This document shows, piece by piece, positions 39,291-49,983 of a stretch of 64,000 bases of DNA (positions are counted from its first letter, which is position 1; each line of letters opens with the position of its first letter). Source of the stretch: RGIG5612 sp045599965 (GTDB lineage Bacteria; Bacillota; Clostridia; Lachnospirales; Lachnospiraceae); NCBI GenBank assembly GCA_045599965.1, contig JAZRXA010000021.1:28680-92679 (forward strand), read 5' to 3'. A model generated the notes under the pieces. The model was not told the origin of the DNA and made no database searches. It worked only from the letters and a program-made list of their open reading frames with translations. Position numbers and translations under genes: made by a program.

Positions 39291-40538
39291 CTAATTTAAA
39301 ATAGACTCAAGTGCACTAATAATAGCAAACTTGCCATGTTCAAAAGTAACACCGCCTTGAAAGAAAGCGGTATAAGGTTCTCTTAAAGGCCCATCAGCCG
39401 AAAGTTCAATAGAAGAGCCGTTAATAAAAGCACCACTCGCCATTATAACTTTATCTTGATATCCCGGCATATCCCAAGCTTCAGGCGTAACAAAACTATC
39501 AACATATGAAGCATTTTGAATAGCAATACAAAACTTTGAAAGATTATCAGCATCATTTAAATCAATAGCTTCAACAATGCAAGAATGTTTTTCAAAAGGC
39601 CCAGGAGAAACGCTAAAGCCAAAATAATCGAACATAGCAGCAGCAAAATGCGCATTTTTCAAAGCTTCACCTACTACTTTAGGTGCAATAGAAAGTCCCT
39701 GATAAAACGATTTCAAGGCGCCTAAAGAGCCACCAACTTCTTTACCTAACCCAGGAGCAGTAAGTCTATAAGCGCATCTTTCAATAAAACATGCTTTGCC
39801 GACAATATAACCGCCAATAGGAGCTAAAGATCCGCCAGGATTTTTAATTAAAGAACCAACACAAATATCAGCTCCCACATTCGTAGGTTCAAAAAGATCT
39901 ACAAACTCACCATAACAATTATCAACAAAGCAAATTAAATTAGGATTAATATTTTTTACAAAATCAATAACATCCTTCATTTGAGAAATGCTAATAGATT
40001 TTCTGTTAACATAACCTTTTGAACGTTGAATATAAATAATTTTTGTATTGTCAGAAATAGCCTCTTTAATAGCATACAAGTCAAATTCACAATTATCTAA
40101 AAGATCAACAATCTTATAAGAAATACCATTCTCAGCAAGAGAACCTGCGCAAGGCGTAATTCCAATAGATTTTTCAAGAGAATCATAAGGCTTACCGCTA
40201 ATAAAAACTATTTCATCACCAGGAAGCAAATTCGCAGAAAGCGCAAGATAAAGTGCATGCGTACCGCATGTAATCTGAGGTCTAACCAAAGCATCTTCCG
40301 CGCCAAAAATTTCAGCATAAACACGCTCTAATTTTTCACGACCTAACTCATTATACCCATACCCTGATGATTGATTAAAATCTGCCTCAGCTACTTTATT
40401 ATTCCTAAACGCATTAAGAACCTTAAATTGATTAGCCTCGCTAATCTCATCAATCTGAGTAAATACATCAGATAAACTTTCAATAACTTTATTTGAAGCA
40501 TCAAGAATATCTTTTCTAATACCTGGATAATTATACAA
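39291..40538 (-). CDS. Methionine gamma-lyase/aluminium-resistance family PLP enzyme
   Basis: The 415-residue product belongs to the PF06838 family (SSGYGYNELGREKLERVYAEIFGAEDALVRPQ signature near residue 60). A probable PLP lysine is in the GSLIKNPGG segment (about residue 233). It is related to cystathionine gamma-lyases; the true substrate is not settled and the aluminium-resistance name is historical. It lies downstream of miaA in many Firmicutes, and here overlaps it by 8 bases. Confidence 0.9.
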   Translation of the reverse strand: MYNYPGIRKDILDASNKVIESLSDVFTQIDEISEANQFKVLNAFRNNKVAEADFNQSSGYGYNELGREKLERVYAEIFGAEDALVRPQITCGTHALYLALSANLLPGDEIVFISGKPYDSLEKSIGITPCAGSLAENGISYKIVDLLDNCEFDLYAIKEAISDNTKIIYIQRSKGYVNRKSISISQMKDVIDFVKNINPNLICFVDNCYGEFVDLFEPTNVGADICVGSLIKNPGGSLAPIGGYIVGKACFIERCAYRLTAPGLGKEVGGSLGALKSFYQGLSIAPKVVGEALKNAHFAAAMFDYFGFSVSPGPFEKHSCIVEAIDLNDADNLSKFCIAIQNASYVDSFVTPEAWDMPGYQDKVIMASGAFINGSSIELSADGPLREPYTAFFQGGVTFEHGKFAIISALESILN

Positions 40539-41469
40539 TCTTTTTCTCCTTCAAAATCTCTAAAATATATTCAAGCAATTTTTCTTTAGAATCAAATGAA
40601 TCAACATCAACCCAAAGAGCATCTTTTTCACGCTTAAACCAAGTAATCTGCCTTTTTGCAAAATGTCTTGAACTTTGTTTAATTAAATTAACAGCCTCTT
40701 CTTGCGAGCACTCCCCTTCTAAGAAAGAAACAAGTTCTTTATATCCTAGCCCTTGCATAGAAAGCGCATCTTTAGAAACGCCACTATCTAGAAGATTCTT
40801 AACTTCTAAAAGCAAACCATCTTCCATCATTAAATCAACACGTTCGTTAATCCTTTTATAAGTCTCTTCTCTATCTCTGTAAATAACAAAGAATGCAGCA
40901 TTATAAGGTGACTTCTTTTCATGTTGCGATTTATTATGCTCAGAAATTTTTTGATTATTTTCTTTAAAAAACTCTAAGGCTCTAATAACTCTCTTAACAT
41001 TATTATAATGAATTTCATTAGCAGCGTCTTCGTCAACTTCTCTTAACATGTCATGCAAAAAAGTAGGACCTTTTAAGACAGATAGTTCTTCAAGTTCTTT
41101 TCTGTAGGAAGAATCCGATGTCTCGTTTTCAAAATCAATATCATACAAAACAGATTGAATATAAAAACCAGTGCCACCAACTATAATTGGAATCTTTCCA
41201 TCATTATAAATCTTTTCAATATATTCTTTCGCGCGAGACTTAAATTCATAAACATTAAAATTAAAATCAGGCTCGACCTCGTCAATCAAATAATGCTTAA
41301 TGCCATCCATCTCATCTTTAGAAATTTTAGCAGTACCAATATCAAATCCTTTATAAACTTGCATCGAGTCCGCGCTAATAATTTCACCGCCAATAGCCTT
41401 TGCCAGCGAAATAGAAAGATCAGTTTTTCCAGTTGCAGTCGGACCCGCAATAATAATTAAAGGAATCAT
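40531..41469 (-). CDS. miaA: tRNA dimethylallyltransferase
   Basis: A 312-residue enzyme that adds an isopentenyl group to A37 of tRNAs reading U-starting codons, including the tRNA-Leu(CAA) of this window. P-loop GPTATGKTDLS (9-19), SADSMQVYKGFDIGTAK and VGGTGFYIQS are standard. MiaB, encoded at 45.7 kb, adds the methylthio group. It overlaps mutL by 4 bases. Confidence 0.97.
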   Translation of the reverse strand: MIPLIIIAGPTATGKTDLSISLAKAIGGEIISADSMQVYKGFDIGTAKISKDEMDGIKHYLIDEVEPDFNFNVYEFKSRAKEYIEKIYNDGKIPIIVGGTGFYIQSVLYDIDFENETSDSSYRKELEELSVLKGPTFLHDMLREVDEDAANEIHYNNVKRVIRALEFFKENNQKISEHNKSQHEKKSPYNAAFFVIYRDREETYKRINERVDLMMEDGLLLEVKNLLDSGVSKDALSMQGLGYKELVSFLEGECSQEEAVNLIKQSSRHFAKRQITWFKREKDALWVDVDSFDSKEKLLEYILEILKEKKIV

Positions 41470-43259
41470 ACTAAACGCTTAAATTTCCTTTCAAGTTCAG
41501 ATTTACTCATCCTAATAATAGTAGGCCTACCATGCGGACAGTTATACGGATTATCTAAAGATAAAAGTTCATCAATAAGATTATTAGCTTCAGCTAAAGA
41601 AAGATGCATCCCACCTTTAACAGCAGCTTTGCATGCTAAGGAAGCAATTTTCTCAGTTAATAATTCAGAAGAAAAAGAATTAGACTCAGAAGCAACATCA
41701 TTTAGAAAACTTAAGAATAAATCTTTTTCATTAAGAGAACTTAAATCTAAAGGAACTTCAGAAATTGCAAACTCATGTCCACCAAATTCATTAATTTCAA
41801 ATCCAAGTTTCTTAAACTCATCCATAAACTTAATTAAAACACTTTCTTCAGAAGAACTTAAAGAAATAATAATAGGCGGATTAAGAAGCTGAGAAGGATG
41901 CTTGCCATCCACAATATTTTTAGTGAACTGTTCGTAAAGCACCTTTTCATGCGCCGCATGTTGATCAATTATGTAAAGTTCATCTTTGTACTCAACAATC
42001 CAATAAGTGTCAAATACACAGCCGATAATTTTATGTTTAACTCTAGCATTAGAACTTAAAAAAGAATCATCAAATAAAGTAGCTTGTGAAAAATCAATAG
42101 GACCTTCTATAGGTTCAAAAGAATCTACATCATCATTACTTTCAAAATAATTAGACTCTTCCATAAGTTTATTAATCCTATTAACTTCAAAAGGCTCTGG
42201 GGCATTGTAACTAGAAATAACCTCTGGTTTAGATACTTCCTTTTTTCCAATACTAACCATAGGAATATTTTCATTTTGTTTTAGTGCATCTAAAACAAAA
42301 TCATAAACAATATCAAAAACTCTTTCGCTATCAAAGAATCTGATTTCCATTTTCGAAGGATGAACATTAACATCAATAAGTTCTGGTTCAAACTTCAAAT
42401 TTAAAACCAAAAATGGAAAAGCACCTCTCATTAAATATCCCGAGTAAGCTTTTTCAACAGCTGAAGAAATGATCTTATCTTTAATATAACGACCGTTAAT
42501 AAAAAATATTTCAAAATTTCTATTTGCTCTAGAAAATTCAGGTTTAGAAATAAAACCATCAATACTTAAAAAATCACATGAAGCATTAATAGGAATAATT
42601 AATCTAGCAATATCCTTTCCAAAAACATTATAGATAGTATCTTTTAATTGATTGTTTCCAGAAGTTAAAATCTTAACCTTTCCATTAACTATAAACTTAA
42701 AAGAAATTTCAGGATGTGAAAGTACAATGCACTCAACAACATCTTGAACAAAATCAGCTTCTTTTGCAGGTGATTTTAAGAACTTAAGTCTAGCAGGAGT
42801 GTTATAAAACAAATCTCTTACAATAACACTTGTACCATCAGGAAGACCGGCTTCACTAATAGATAAAATCTCACCACCATTAACTTTAGCGATAACACCA
42901 GTAAGATTATCTTTTGTTTTAGTACAAAACTCCATCTTAGAAACAGCACAAATACTAGAAAGTGCCTCACCTCTAAAACCTAAAGTATTAATAAATGAAA
43001 GGTCATCAGCTTTAGAAATTTTGCTTGTAGAATGTCTTAAGAAAACTTTATCGATTTGAGAAGGATCAATACCTACTCCATTATCCGTAATCCTAATTAA
43101 AGAAATTCCGCCATCTTTAATCTCAATAGAAATTGAACTTGCACCAGCATCAATAGAGTTTTCAACAAGTTCCTTAACAACACTAGAAGGCCTGTCAACA
43201 ACTTCACCTGCCGCAATTTTATCTATAGTATTTTTATCAAGTACATTAATAATATTCAT
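41466..43259 (-). CDS. mutL: DNA mismatch repair endonuclease MutL
   Basis: The 597-residue product has an N-terminal GHKL ATPase (NSIDAGASSISIEI, DNGVGI, LGFRGEALSSI) and a C-terminal endonuclease/dimerisation domain. DQHAAHEKVLYE matches the DQHA-x2-E-x4-E metal site, and CPHGRP is near the C-terminus. It should therefore nick DNA itself, as in organisms without MutH. It lies 3 bases after mutS. Confidence 0.97.
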   Translation of the reverse strand: MNIINVLDKNTIDKIAAGEVVDRPSSVVKELVENSIDAGASSISIEIKDGGISLIRITDNGVGIDPSQIDKVFLRHSTSKISKADDLSFINTLGFRGEALSSICAVSKMEFCTKTKDNLTGVIAKVNGGEILSISEAGLPDGTSVIVRDLFYNTPARLKFLKSPAKEADFVQDVVECIVLSHPEISFKFIVNGKVKILTSGNNQLKDTIYNVFGKDIARLIIPINASCDFLSIDGFISKPEFSRANRNFEIFFINGRYIKDKIISSAVEKAYSGYLMRGAFPFLVLNLKFEPELIDVNVHPSKMEIRFFDSERVFDIVYDFVLDALKQNENIPMVSIGKKEVSKPEVISSYNAPEPFEVNRINKLMEESNYFESNDDVDSFEPIEGPIDFSQATLFDDSFLSSNARVKHKIIGCVFDTYWIVEYKDELYIIDQHAAHEKVLYEQFTKNIVDGKHPSQLLNPPIIISLSSSEESVLIKFMDEFKKLGFEINEFGGHEFAISEVPLDLSSLNEKDLFLSFLNDVASESNSFSSELLTEKIASLACKAAVKGGMHLSLAEANNLIDELLSLDNPYNCPHGRPTIIRMSKSELERKFKRLV

Positions 43260-43262
43260 AAA

Positions 43263-45704
43263 TTATAAATCTTTAATCGTAATATCATTTTTAACTAACT
43301 TAGCAACAATTTCTTTTGCTCTATCTGTAATAGATTCTGGAACACCTGCCAAAGCAGCAACTTGAATGCCATAGCTTTTATCTGCTCCACCTCTAACAAT
43401 TTTTCTAAGGAAAATAATATCGTCGCCTTGTTCTTTAACACTAATGCAGAAATTCTTAACACCATCAATTAAACCTTCTAGTTCAGTAAGTTCATGATAA
43501 TGCGTTGAGAAGAAAGTCTTTGCGCCACATTTATCTTTATCCGCAATATGTTCAACAACTGCCCATGCAATACTAAGACCATCATAAGTAGAAGTTCCTC
43601 TACCAATCTCATCTAAAATAACTAAAGAGTTTTTAGTAGAATTATGTAAGATATTAGCAACTTCAGTCATCTCAAGCATAAAAGTACTTTGACCAGAAGC
43701 AAGATCATCAGAAGCACCTACACGAGTAAAAATTCTATCGCAAACACATATATTTGCAAAAGAAGCTGGAACAAAACTACCAATACTCGCCATTAAAGTA
43801 ATAAGCGCAAGTTGTCTCATATAAGTAGACTTGCCTGCCATATTAGGGCCTGTAATAATGCTAACTCTATTATCTTGTGTATCACTATAAGTATCGTTAG
43901 AAATAAACTGACCTTGAGGCATAACTTTTTCAACAACAGGATGACGACCATCTTTAATATCAATAATGCCATCTGTATTAATTAAAGGTCTAACGTAATT
44001 GTTTTGTTCAGCAACATAAGCTAACGAAGCTAACGCATCAATCATTGCGATATATGAAGCAGCTTTTTGGATACGTTTAACGTTAGAAGCAATTTCTTCT
44101 CTGATATCAGAAAAACATGAATATTCAAGAGCAAATAATTTTTCTTCAGCACCCAAAATCGTATCTTCAAGTTCTTTTAATTCATCAGTGATGTAACGCT
44201 CAGCGTTAACAAGAGTTTGCTTTCTAATATATCTATCTGGAACCATGTCCTTAAAAGAATTCGTAACTTCGATATAATATCCAAAAACTTTATTATATTT
44301 AATTTTAAGAGACTTAATTCCAGAAGCTTCTCTTTCTTTTTCTTCAAGTTTAGCAAGCCATGTTTTGCCCTCAAATTTAGCTTTGCGAAGATTATCAATT
44401 TTTTCGTTATAACCTTCTTTAATAATTCCGCCGTCTTTAATAGCTAAAGGAGCATCTTCAACGATTGAAGCATCAATAAGAGAATAAATATCTTCCAAGC
44501 AATCAAAATCATTAAATATACTTTCAAAAATTTCTGACCTAAAATTCTTTAAGATATATTTAATATGCGGAAGCATTTCAATAGAGTTCTTAAAAGCAAT
44601 TAAATCTCTAGGGTTAGCAGACTTATAAGAAATCTTAGCAAGAATTCTTTCAAGGTCATATATCGGATACAAATACTCTCTTAACTCATCTCTTTCAATA
44701 AGAACTGAATTAAGTTCGCTAATAGCATCTTGCCTTTTAATAATTTCAGATTTATCAACAAGTGGTTGCTCAATAAAGAATCTTAAAGTACGAGCGCCCA
44801 TAGCAGTTTTAGTTTTATCTAAAACCCAAAGAAGAGACCCTTTTTTATTCTTCTCTCTCATTGTTTCTACAAGCTCAAGGTTTCTTCTAGTTGCAGAATC
44901 AATAACCATATATTTATTAGTAGAATAAATAGAAATCTTATTTAAGAATTCTAAAGAAGTTTTTTGTGTCTCATAAAGATATTTAAGTACAGCGCCAACG
45001 CTAGGAATGCACTCAGGAAAATCATTAAGTCCTAAACCAGATAAATCGATAACATTAAAATGCTCTTTAATAATTTCTTTAGAGTTTTCACTATCGAAAT
45101 AAGAATCATTTAAGTTATATAAAGAAATGCCAAGTTTATCTTTAATATTATCAATGTCAACGCCTGACATATTAAAAGCATTATTCGCAATAATTTCAGC
45201 AACAGGAAACTTATAAATCTCATTTAAGAAATCGTTAACATTGCTTACCCTAGTTACTTCAAATTTACCCGTTGTAATATCAACAAACGATAAAGCAAAA
45301 AGATTTGTCGTGTAGTAAACGCAAAGTAAAAAATTATTTTTATCTTCTTCAAGTCCTAAATTATTTGTATTAGTACCTGGAGTAACAACTTTAATTACGT
45401 CTCTTTTTACAATTCCTTTAGCCTGTTTAGGATCTTCTAATTGCTCAGCGATAGCAACTTTATATCCCTTAGCAACTAATCTATTAATATAACTGTCCGC
45501 AGCATGAAACGGAACACCGCACATAGGTGCTCTTTCTTCAAGACCACAATCTTTTCCAGTTAAAGTAATTTCTAGTTCTTTTGAGCCAACTAAAGCATCG
45601 TCAAAAAAGAGCTCATAAAAGTCGCCCAAACGATAAAAAAGAATACAATCTTCATATTGTTTTTTTGTCTCAAGATATTGAGACATCATCGGAGATAACG
45701 CCAT
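43263..45704 (-). CDS. mutS: DNA mismatch repair protein MutS
   Basis: The 813-residue product has the mismatch-binding Phe-x-Glu motif near the N-terminus (RLGDFYELFFDDA), the Walker A site GPNMAGKSTYMRQ (about 617), Walker B VILDEIGRGTSTYDG, and the STHYHELTEL segment. It is slightly shorter than average, with no C-terminal tetramer extension evident. Its start overlaps miaB by 35 bases; inner ATG codons 6 and 7 are alternatives. Confidence 0.97.
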   Translation of the reverse strand: MALSPMMSQYLETKKQYEDCILFYRLGDFYELFFDDALVGSKELEITLTGKDCGLEERAPMCGVPFHAADSYINRLVAKGYKVAIAEQLEDPKQAKGIVKRDVIKVVTPGTNTNNLGLEEDKNNFLLCVYYTTNLFALSFVDITTGKFEVTRVSNVNDFLNEIYKFPVAEIIANNAFNMSGVDIDNIKDKLGISLYNLNDSYFDSENSKEIIKEHFNVIDLSGLGLNDFPECIPSVGAVLKYLYETQKTSLEFLNKISIYSTNKYMVIDSATRRNLELVETMREKNKKGSLLWVLDKTKTAMGARTLRFFIEQPLVDKSEIIKRQDAISELNSVLIERDELREYLYPIYDLERILAKISYKSANPRDLIAFKNSIEMLPHIKYILKNFRSEIFESIFNDFDCLEDIYSLIDASIVEDAPLAIKDGGIIKEGYNEKIDNLRKAKFEGKTWLAKLEEKEREASGIKSLKIKYNKVFGYYIEVTNSFKDMVPDRYIRKQTLVNAERYITDELKELEDTILGAEEKLFALEYSCFSDIREEIASNVKRIQKAASYIAMIDALASLAYVAEQNNYVRPLINTDGIIDIKDGRHPVVEKVMPQGQFISNDTYSDTQDNRVSIITGPNMAGKSTYMRQLALITLMASIGSFVPASFANICVCDRIFTRVGASDDLASGQSTFMLEMTEVANILHNSTKNSLVILDEIGRGTSTYDGLSIAWAVVEHIADKDKCGAKTFFSTHYHELTELEGLIDGVKNFCISVKEQGDDIIFLRKIVRGGADKSYGIQVAALAGVPESITDRAKEIVAKLVKNDITIKDL

Positions 45705-47121
45705 TGTAATAAAAACCTTTTGCCTCTACTAATTTTACATTTATAAATTTTCCAACTAAATCTTTACATCCTTCAAAATGAACGACGGAATTATTGCTTA
45801 AACGCCCATCTAAAAGACAAGGATTTTTTGAATTAACGCCTTCAACTAAAACTTCTTGAATACTACCTTCATACTTAAGAGTTTGCTCTTTTGAAATATC
45901 AGTAACTAAAGCAAGAAGCCTATTAAATCTATCATTAACGACTTGCGTATCAACTTGGTTTGGCATCGAAGCTGCCTTTGTTCCTGTACGTTTTGAATAA
46001 ATGAAAGTAAATGCACTATCAAATTTTGCTATCTTAACAACATCTAAAGTCTCATTAAAATCATCTTCAGTTTCACCAGGGAAACCAACAATGATATCAG
46101 TAGTAATCGATACACCTTCAATATTGTCTCTAATTTTTTTAACTAAACTAAGATAATCTTCTTTAGAGTAATGCCTATTCATTTCCTTTAAAACTTTAGA
46201 ACTACCTGATTGCAAAGGAAGATGAATATGTTTGGCAATCTTTTTATTATTTTTAATAACTTCAATAAGTTCGTCGCTTAAATCTTTAGGATGCGAGGTC
46301 ATGAACCGAACGCGTTTAATTTTATCAATATTAGCAACATCTTCTAAAAGTTTTGGGAAGTTGTATTGATAAGAATTTACATTTTGACCAAGAAGCATAA
46401 CTTCTACTACACCTTCATCAGCAAGTTTTCTAACTTCAGCTAAAACATCTTCAGGCTGTCTACTTCTTTCACGGCCTCTAACAAATGGCACAATGCAATA
46501 ACTACAAAAATTATTGCATCCATACATAATATTTACGCCACATTTAAAATCAAACTTTCTCTCAGATGGAAGATCTTCAACAATTCCTTGAGGTTCATCT
46601 AAAATATCAATTTGCATCTTATCTTCTACAAAATGCAAAAATAAAAGTTCAGCTAATTTATATATATTGTGAGTTCCGAAAATGATATCAACATTTTTAT
46701 AACTCTTTTTTATTTTCTCAACTACATGTTGCTCTTGCATCATGCATCCGCAAAGAGCGGTTATCATATCTGGATTTTTTGCTTTTTGATTTTTTAAAAC
46801 ACCAAGCCTACCATATACTCTTTCGTTTGCATGCTCTCTTACGGTACATGTATTATAAAGAACAAAATCAGCATCTTCACTTTCAGATGGCTCATAGCCA
46901 ATCATTTTCATAATACCAAGAAGTTTTTCAGAATCTTTCGCATTCATCTGGCAACCGAAAGTATTAATGCAAGCTTTAAGTTTTCGTTTTTTATTAGCAG
47001 AAATAAAATCAACAATTTCTTTATTTTTTTGAACAAAATAAAATTGCCTTGAAGGCTCTTCTTTAGGAGCATTTTCAAGAATAATAGATTTATTAATTTT
47101 TAATTCTTCTAAGATATCCAT
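45670..47121 (-). CDS. miaB: tRNA-2-methylthio-N6-dimethylallyladenosine synthase MiaB
   Basis: A 483-residue methylthiotransferase. It has an N-terminal UPF0004 domain with three cysteines (NTFGCQMN, YNTCTV, LCGCMMQE), a radical SAM core YGCNNFCSYCIVPF, and a C-terminal TRAM domain. An N-terminal extension of about 45 residues precedes the first domain, as in Firmicutes homologues. It converts i6A37 to ms2i6A37, acting after MiaA. Confidence 0.96.
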   Translation of the reverse strand: MDILEELKINKSIILENAPKEEPSRQFYFVQKNKEIVDFISANKKRKLKACINTFGCQMNAKDSEKLLGIMKMIGYEPSESEDADFVLYNTCTVREHANERVYGRLGVLKNQKAKNPDMITALCGCMMQEQHVVEKIKKSYKNVDIIFGTHNIYKLAELLFLHFVEDKMQIDILDEPQGIVEDLPSERKFDFKCGVNIMYGCNNFCSYCIVPFVRGRERSRQPEDVLAEVRKLADEGVVEVMLLGQNVNSYQYNFPKLLEDVANIDKIKRVRFMTSHPKDLSDELIEVIKNNKKIAKHIHLPLQSGSSKVLKEMNRHYSKEDYLSLVKKIRDNIEGVSITTDIIVGFPGETEDDFNETLDVVKIAKFDSAFTFIYSKRTGTKAASMPNQVDTQVVNDRFNRLLALVTDISKEQTLKYEGSIQEVLVEGVNSKNPCLLDGRLSNNSVVHFEGCKDLVGKFINVKLVEAKGFYYNGVISDDVSIS

Positions 47122-47123
47122 AA

Positions 47124-48281
47124 TTAAATCGTGTAAATATAATAAGTTGAATCTTTATAAACTCCAGAAATATATTGACACTTCTCATCAAAATGGCAAT
47201 CCATTTTCGGATAATTATAAAGTCTAAGATATGGCCTTCTGCCATAGTATTTAGAAGTAATAAATAATTTTCCTAGAGTATCTATAAATACTTCATCATA
47301 AAATGAAATATCATTTTCGCCTGTAAGTAAATTAATAAATTCAACAGATTCAGGTCTATTAATTCTAATATAAGGTGTGTTATCAACAACATAAGCAAGT
47401 CTTAAGTCATTTAATGAAACCTCTGCTTGTTTAGAAGTAATAAATTCTTTTGTTACATAATTGTAGAAAATACACTCTGAAGATTTGTTTTGAAAATCGA
47501 CAATGTTATAAAAAATATAATCATCTTTGACATCCGGAATTAAAATATATTTATCAAAATATACAGAATGTAAAAGTTCCATATCAATATTAGTTAACTG
47601 CAATCCAATATCAGCAATAAACTTAGCTATTGGTACAATATAAATTCCTTCGATTAAAGCTTCATTTTCGGAATTATATTTAAGTCTAACATCTTCCAAA
47701 AAAGAAAAACCAGTTTTAATCATAAGATCAGCCTCGCCAATGCACTCAATAGAATTTATTCCATTATTCTTTAAGTTTTCTTCGATAATTTTTACAGGTT
47801 CAGGAGAATCAGGACTATAAAGCCATTGATTAAATTCAATAGTACCCATCAAAATATCTGATTTATAATCTTTAACAACTTCAGTCTGAATAACAAAAGT
47901 ATCAATAGAAATAACAAAAGCCTTAACTATCATATCGCCCGTTAAAACTTTTTTATCTAAATCAAAAACAGCACAAACATTACTGATGTCATCAATATAA
48001 TCATAAGCAATTAATTGAATACGAACTTTGTCACCATCAATAATATCGAAAGTAGAAAAATAAACTAATTTTTCTGGCGTGTAAGCAACGCGGATATCAA
48101 TAAATCCCGCTTTTTTAATTTCCGGACATAATTCTTTAACAGTATTAGTCTCAGGGTCATATAATTGAATTTGAAGAAAATCTATCTTGTCTTTAATAAC
48201 ATGATAAATCTCAAGAATCTGATCATCTCTGATAGACAAATCATATAAATTATTCTTGCTTTTAATTACATTAATATCCAT
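47124..48281 (-). CDS. Hypothetical protein, beta-rich, no signal peptide
   Basis: The 385-residue product is not one I recognise. It has no membrane segment, signal peptide, cysteine cluster or nucleotide-binding motif. Repeated segments of about 40-50 residues with alternating hydrophobic and polar residues, and tyrosine-rich strands (DKVRIQLIAYDYIDD, YFDKYILIPDVKDDYIFYNIVDFQN, PYLRLYNYPK), suggest a beta-propeller-like or other all-beta fold. It sits 2 bases before miaB and 3 bases after the FAD-protein gene, so it belongs to this operon. Confidence 0.75.
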   Translation of the reverse strand: MDINVIKSKNNLYDLSIRDDQILEIYHVIKDKIDFLQIQLYDPETNTVKELCPEIKKAGFIDIRVAYTPEKLVYFSTFDIIDGDKVRIQLIAYDYIDDISNVCAVFDLDKKVLTGDMIVKAFVISIDTFVIQTEVVKDYKSDILMGTIEFNQWLYSPDSPEPVKIIEENLKNNGINSIECIGEADLMIKTGFSFLEDVRLKYNSENEALIEGIYIVPIAKFIADIGLQLTNIDMELLHSVYFDKYILIPDVKDDYIFYNIVDFQNKSSECIFYNYVTKEFITSKQAEVSLNDLRLAYVVDNTPYIRINRPESVEFINLLTGENDISFYDEVFIDTLGKLFITSKYYGRRPYLRLYNYPKMDCHFDEKCQYISGVYKDSTYYIYTI

Positions 48282-48284
48282 AAA

Positions 48285-49913
48285 TTAATCTTTATACTTT
48301 GAATAAATAGCTTCAAAAACTTTTATTCCATCTATAGCTGAGCTAGTAATACCGCCAGCATATCCAGCACCTTCACCACAAGGGTAAATGCCTTTAATAT
48401 TACTTTCAAAATTATCATCTCTTAAAATTCTAACAGGTGAAGAAGTTCTACTTTCAACGCCACTAAGAATAGCATCATCTATTGCAAAACCAGGAATAGT
48501 CTTATTAAACTTATCCATAGCTTCAACAATATCTTTACAAACGAATTCAGGAAGGACTTCATTTAAGTCAGCAAAATCAAACTCACCTTGTGTTTCAGGA
48601 TTAACTTCTCCAAAACTATCAGATTTAATTTTCTCCTTAAAGTCCTTAAATAATTGAACCGGGATTTTCCCTTCACATGCATTGTAAGCCTTATACTCTA
48701 AAACTCTTTGATACTCTAAGCCATCAAGTGGTGAATCTGAAAAACAAAAATCTTCAGGATTAATATTAACAACAATAGCGCTGTTAGCATTTTTAGAATC
48801 ACGAGCAGAAAAACTCATGCCATTAACACAAAGTCTTCCTTTCTCAGAAGATGAATTAACAACATATCCGCCTGGACACATGCAAAATGAATATACACTT
48901 CTACCATCTTCAGTCTTGCAAGTAAGTTTATAATCTGCAACTGGTAAAGAATCTCCATAAAGTTCTTTATAATCTTCACCATATTGAACTTTATTAATAT
49001 ATTCCTGGCTGTGTTCAATACGAACGCCAATAGCAAAAGGTTTTGGCGACATATTAATCTCATTCTTATTAAGCAATTCATATGTATCTCTTGCAGAATG
49101 ACCAATCGCAAGAATAAGATTTGAACATTTAACAGCAATAACTTTATCTTGTTCACCTTGCTGTTTAATCTTTAAGATTATTTTTGAAAGTTTGCCATCA
49201 TCTACTTCAAAATCAACAAACTTTGTATCAAACATAACTGCTCCGCCGTTATCAATAATCTTTTCACGCATATTCTTAACAACGCAGCTAAGAACATCTG
49301 TACCAAGATGCGGTTTATTACTAAATAAAATTTCCGAAGGTGCGCCATTTTCAACGAAAGTTTTAAGAACAAAATGATTTCTACCATTTTGATCATTAAC
49401 ACCAGTATTTAGTTTTCCGTCTGAAAACGTACCAGCGCCACCTTCGCCAAATTGAATATTACAATCAGTGTCTAATTTACCTCCCTCGAAGAAATCGTTA
49501 ACAGCTAAAATACGCTCTTCAACACAATGGCCTTGCTCAATCAAGATTGGCTTGTATCCATATTCAGCAAGCATATAAGCTGCAAAAAGACCACAAGGTC
49601 CAGAACCTACAACGCAAATCCTGCCCTCATAATCTAAAGTTCCTCTTTCTGGAAGTTGATACTTTTTAGAATTGGCTTCCGAAATATTATTATCAGATTC
49701 GCATTTTTTTAGAACTTCTTCTTCATTATCAACACGAACATCTATAATATAATTCCAAATAATATTCTTTTTGTTTCTAGCATCCAAAGATTTCTTCACG
49801 CAAAAAATATCTTTGTCATTCAAATCTGAAACATGTAATTTTTTGCACAAAGTTTTTTTAAGGTCACTATACGAATGTTTAACTGGTAAATGAACTTGAC
49901 TGATCCGAATCAT
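48285..49913 (-). CDS. FAD-dependent dehydrogenase (COG2509 type)
   Basis: The 542-residue product has an N-terminal small domain (about 1-95), the FAD-binding motif VVGSGPCGLFAA (about 104-115), FGEGGAGTFSDGKLNTG, FCMCPGGYV and a C-terminal PCGEGAGYAGGITSSAIDG. It belongs to the uncharacterised NAD(P)/FAD-dependent oxidoreductases common in Clostridia. Substrate unknown. No clear Shine-Dalgarno before the ATG. Confidence 0.88.
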   Translation of the reverse strand: MIRISQVHLPVKHSYSDLKKTLCKKLHVSDLNDKDIFCVKKSLDARNKKNIIWNYIIDVRVDNEEEVLKKCESDNNISEANSKKYQLPERGTLDYEGRICVVGSGPCGLFAAYMLAEYGYKPILIEQGHCVEERILAVNDFFEGGKLDTDCNIQFGEGGAGTFSDGKLNTGVNDQNGRNHFVLKTFVENGAPSEILFSNKPHLGTDVLSCVVKNMREKIIDNGGAVMFDTKFVDFEVDDGKLSKIILKIKQQGEQDKVIAVKCSNLILAIGHSARDTYELLNKNEINMSPKPFAIGVRIEHSQEYINKVQYGEDYKELYGDSLPVADYKLTCKTEDGRSVYSFCMCPGGYVVNSSSEKGRLCVNGMSFSARDSKNANSAIVVNINPEDFCFSDSPLDGLEYQRVLEYKAYNACEGKIPVQLFKDFKEKIKSDSFGEVNPETQGEFDFADLNEVLPEFVCKDIVEAMDKFNKTIPGFAIDDAILSGVESRTSSPVRILRDDNFESNIKGIYPCGEGAGYAGGITSSAIDGIKVFEAIYSKYKD

Positions 49914-49983
49914 AATTATTGACTAAGGGCCTTTCCAAGATTTTTAATATATGTCTAACATGTATTAAATTAGAGGTATTATA

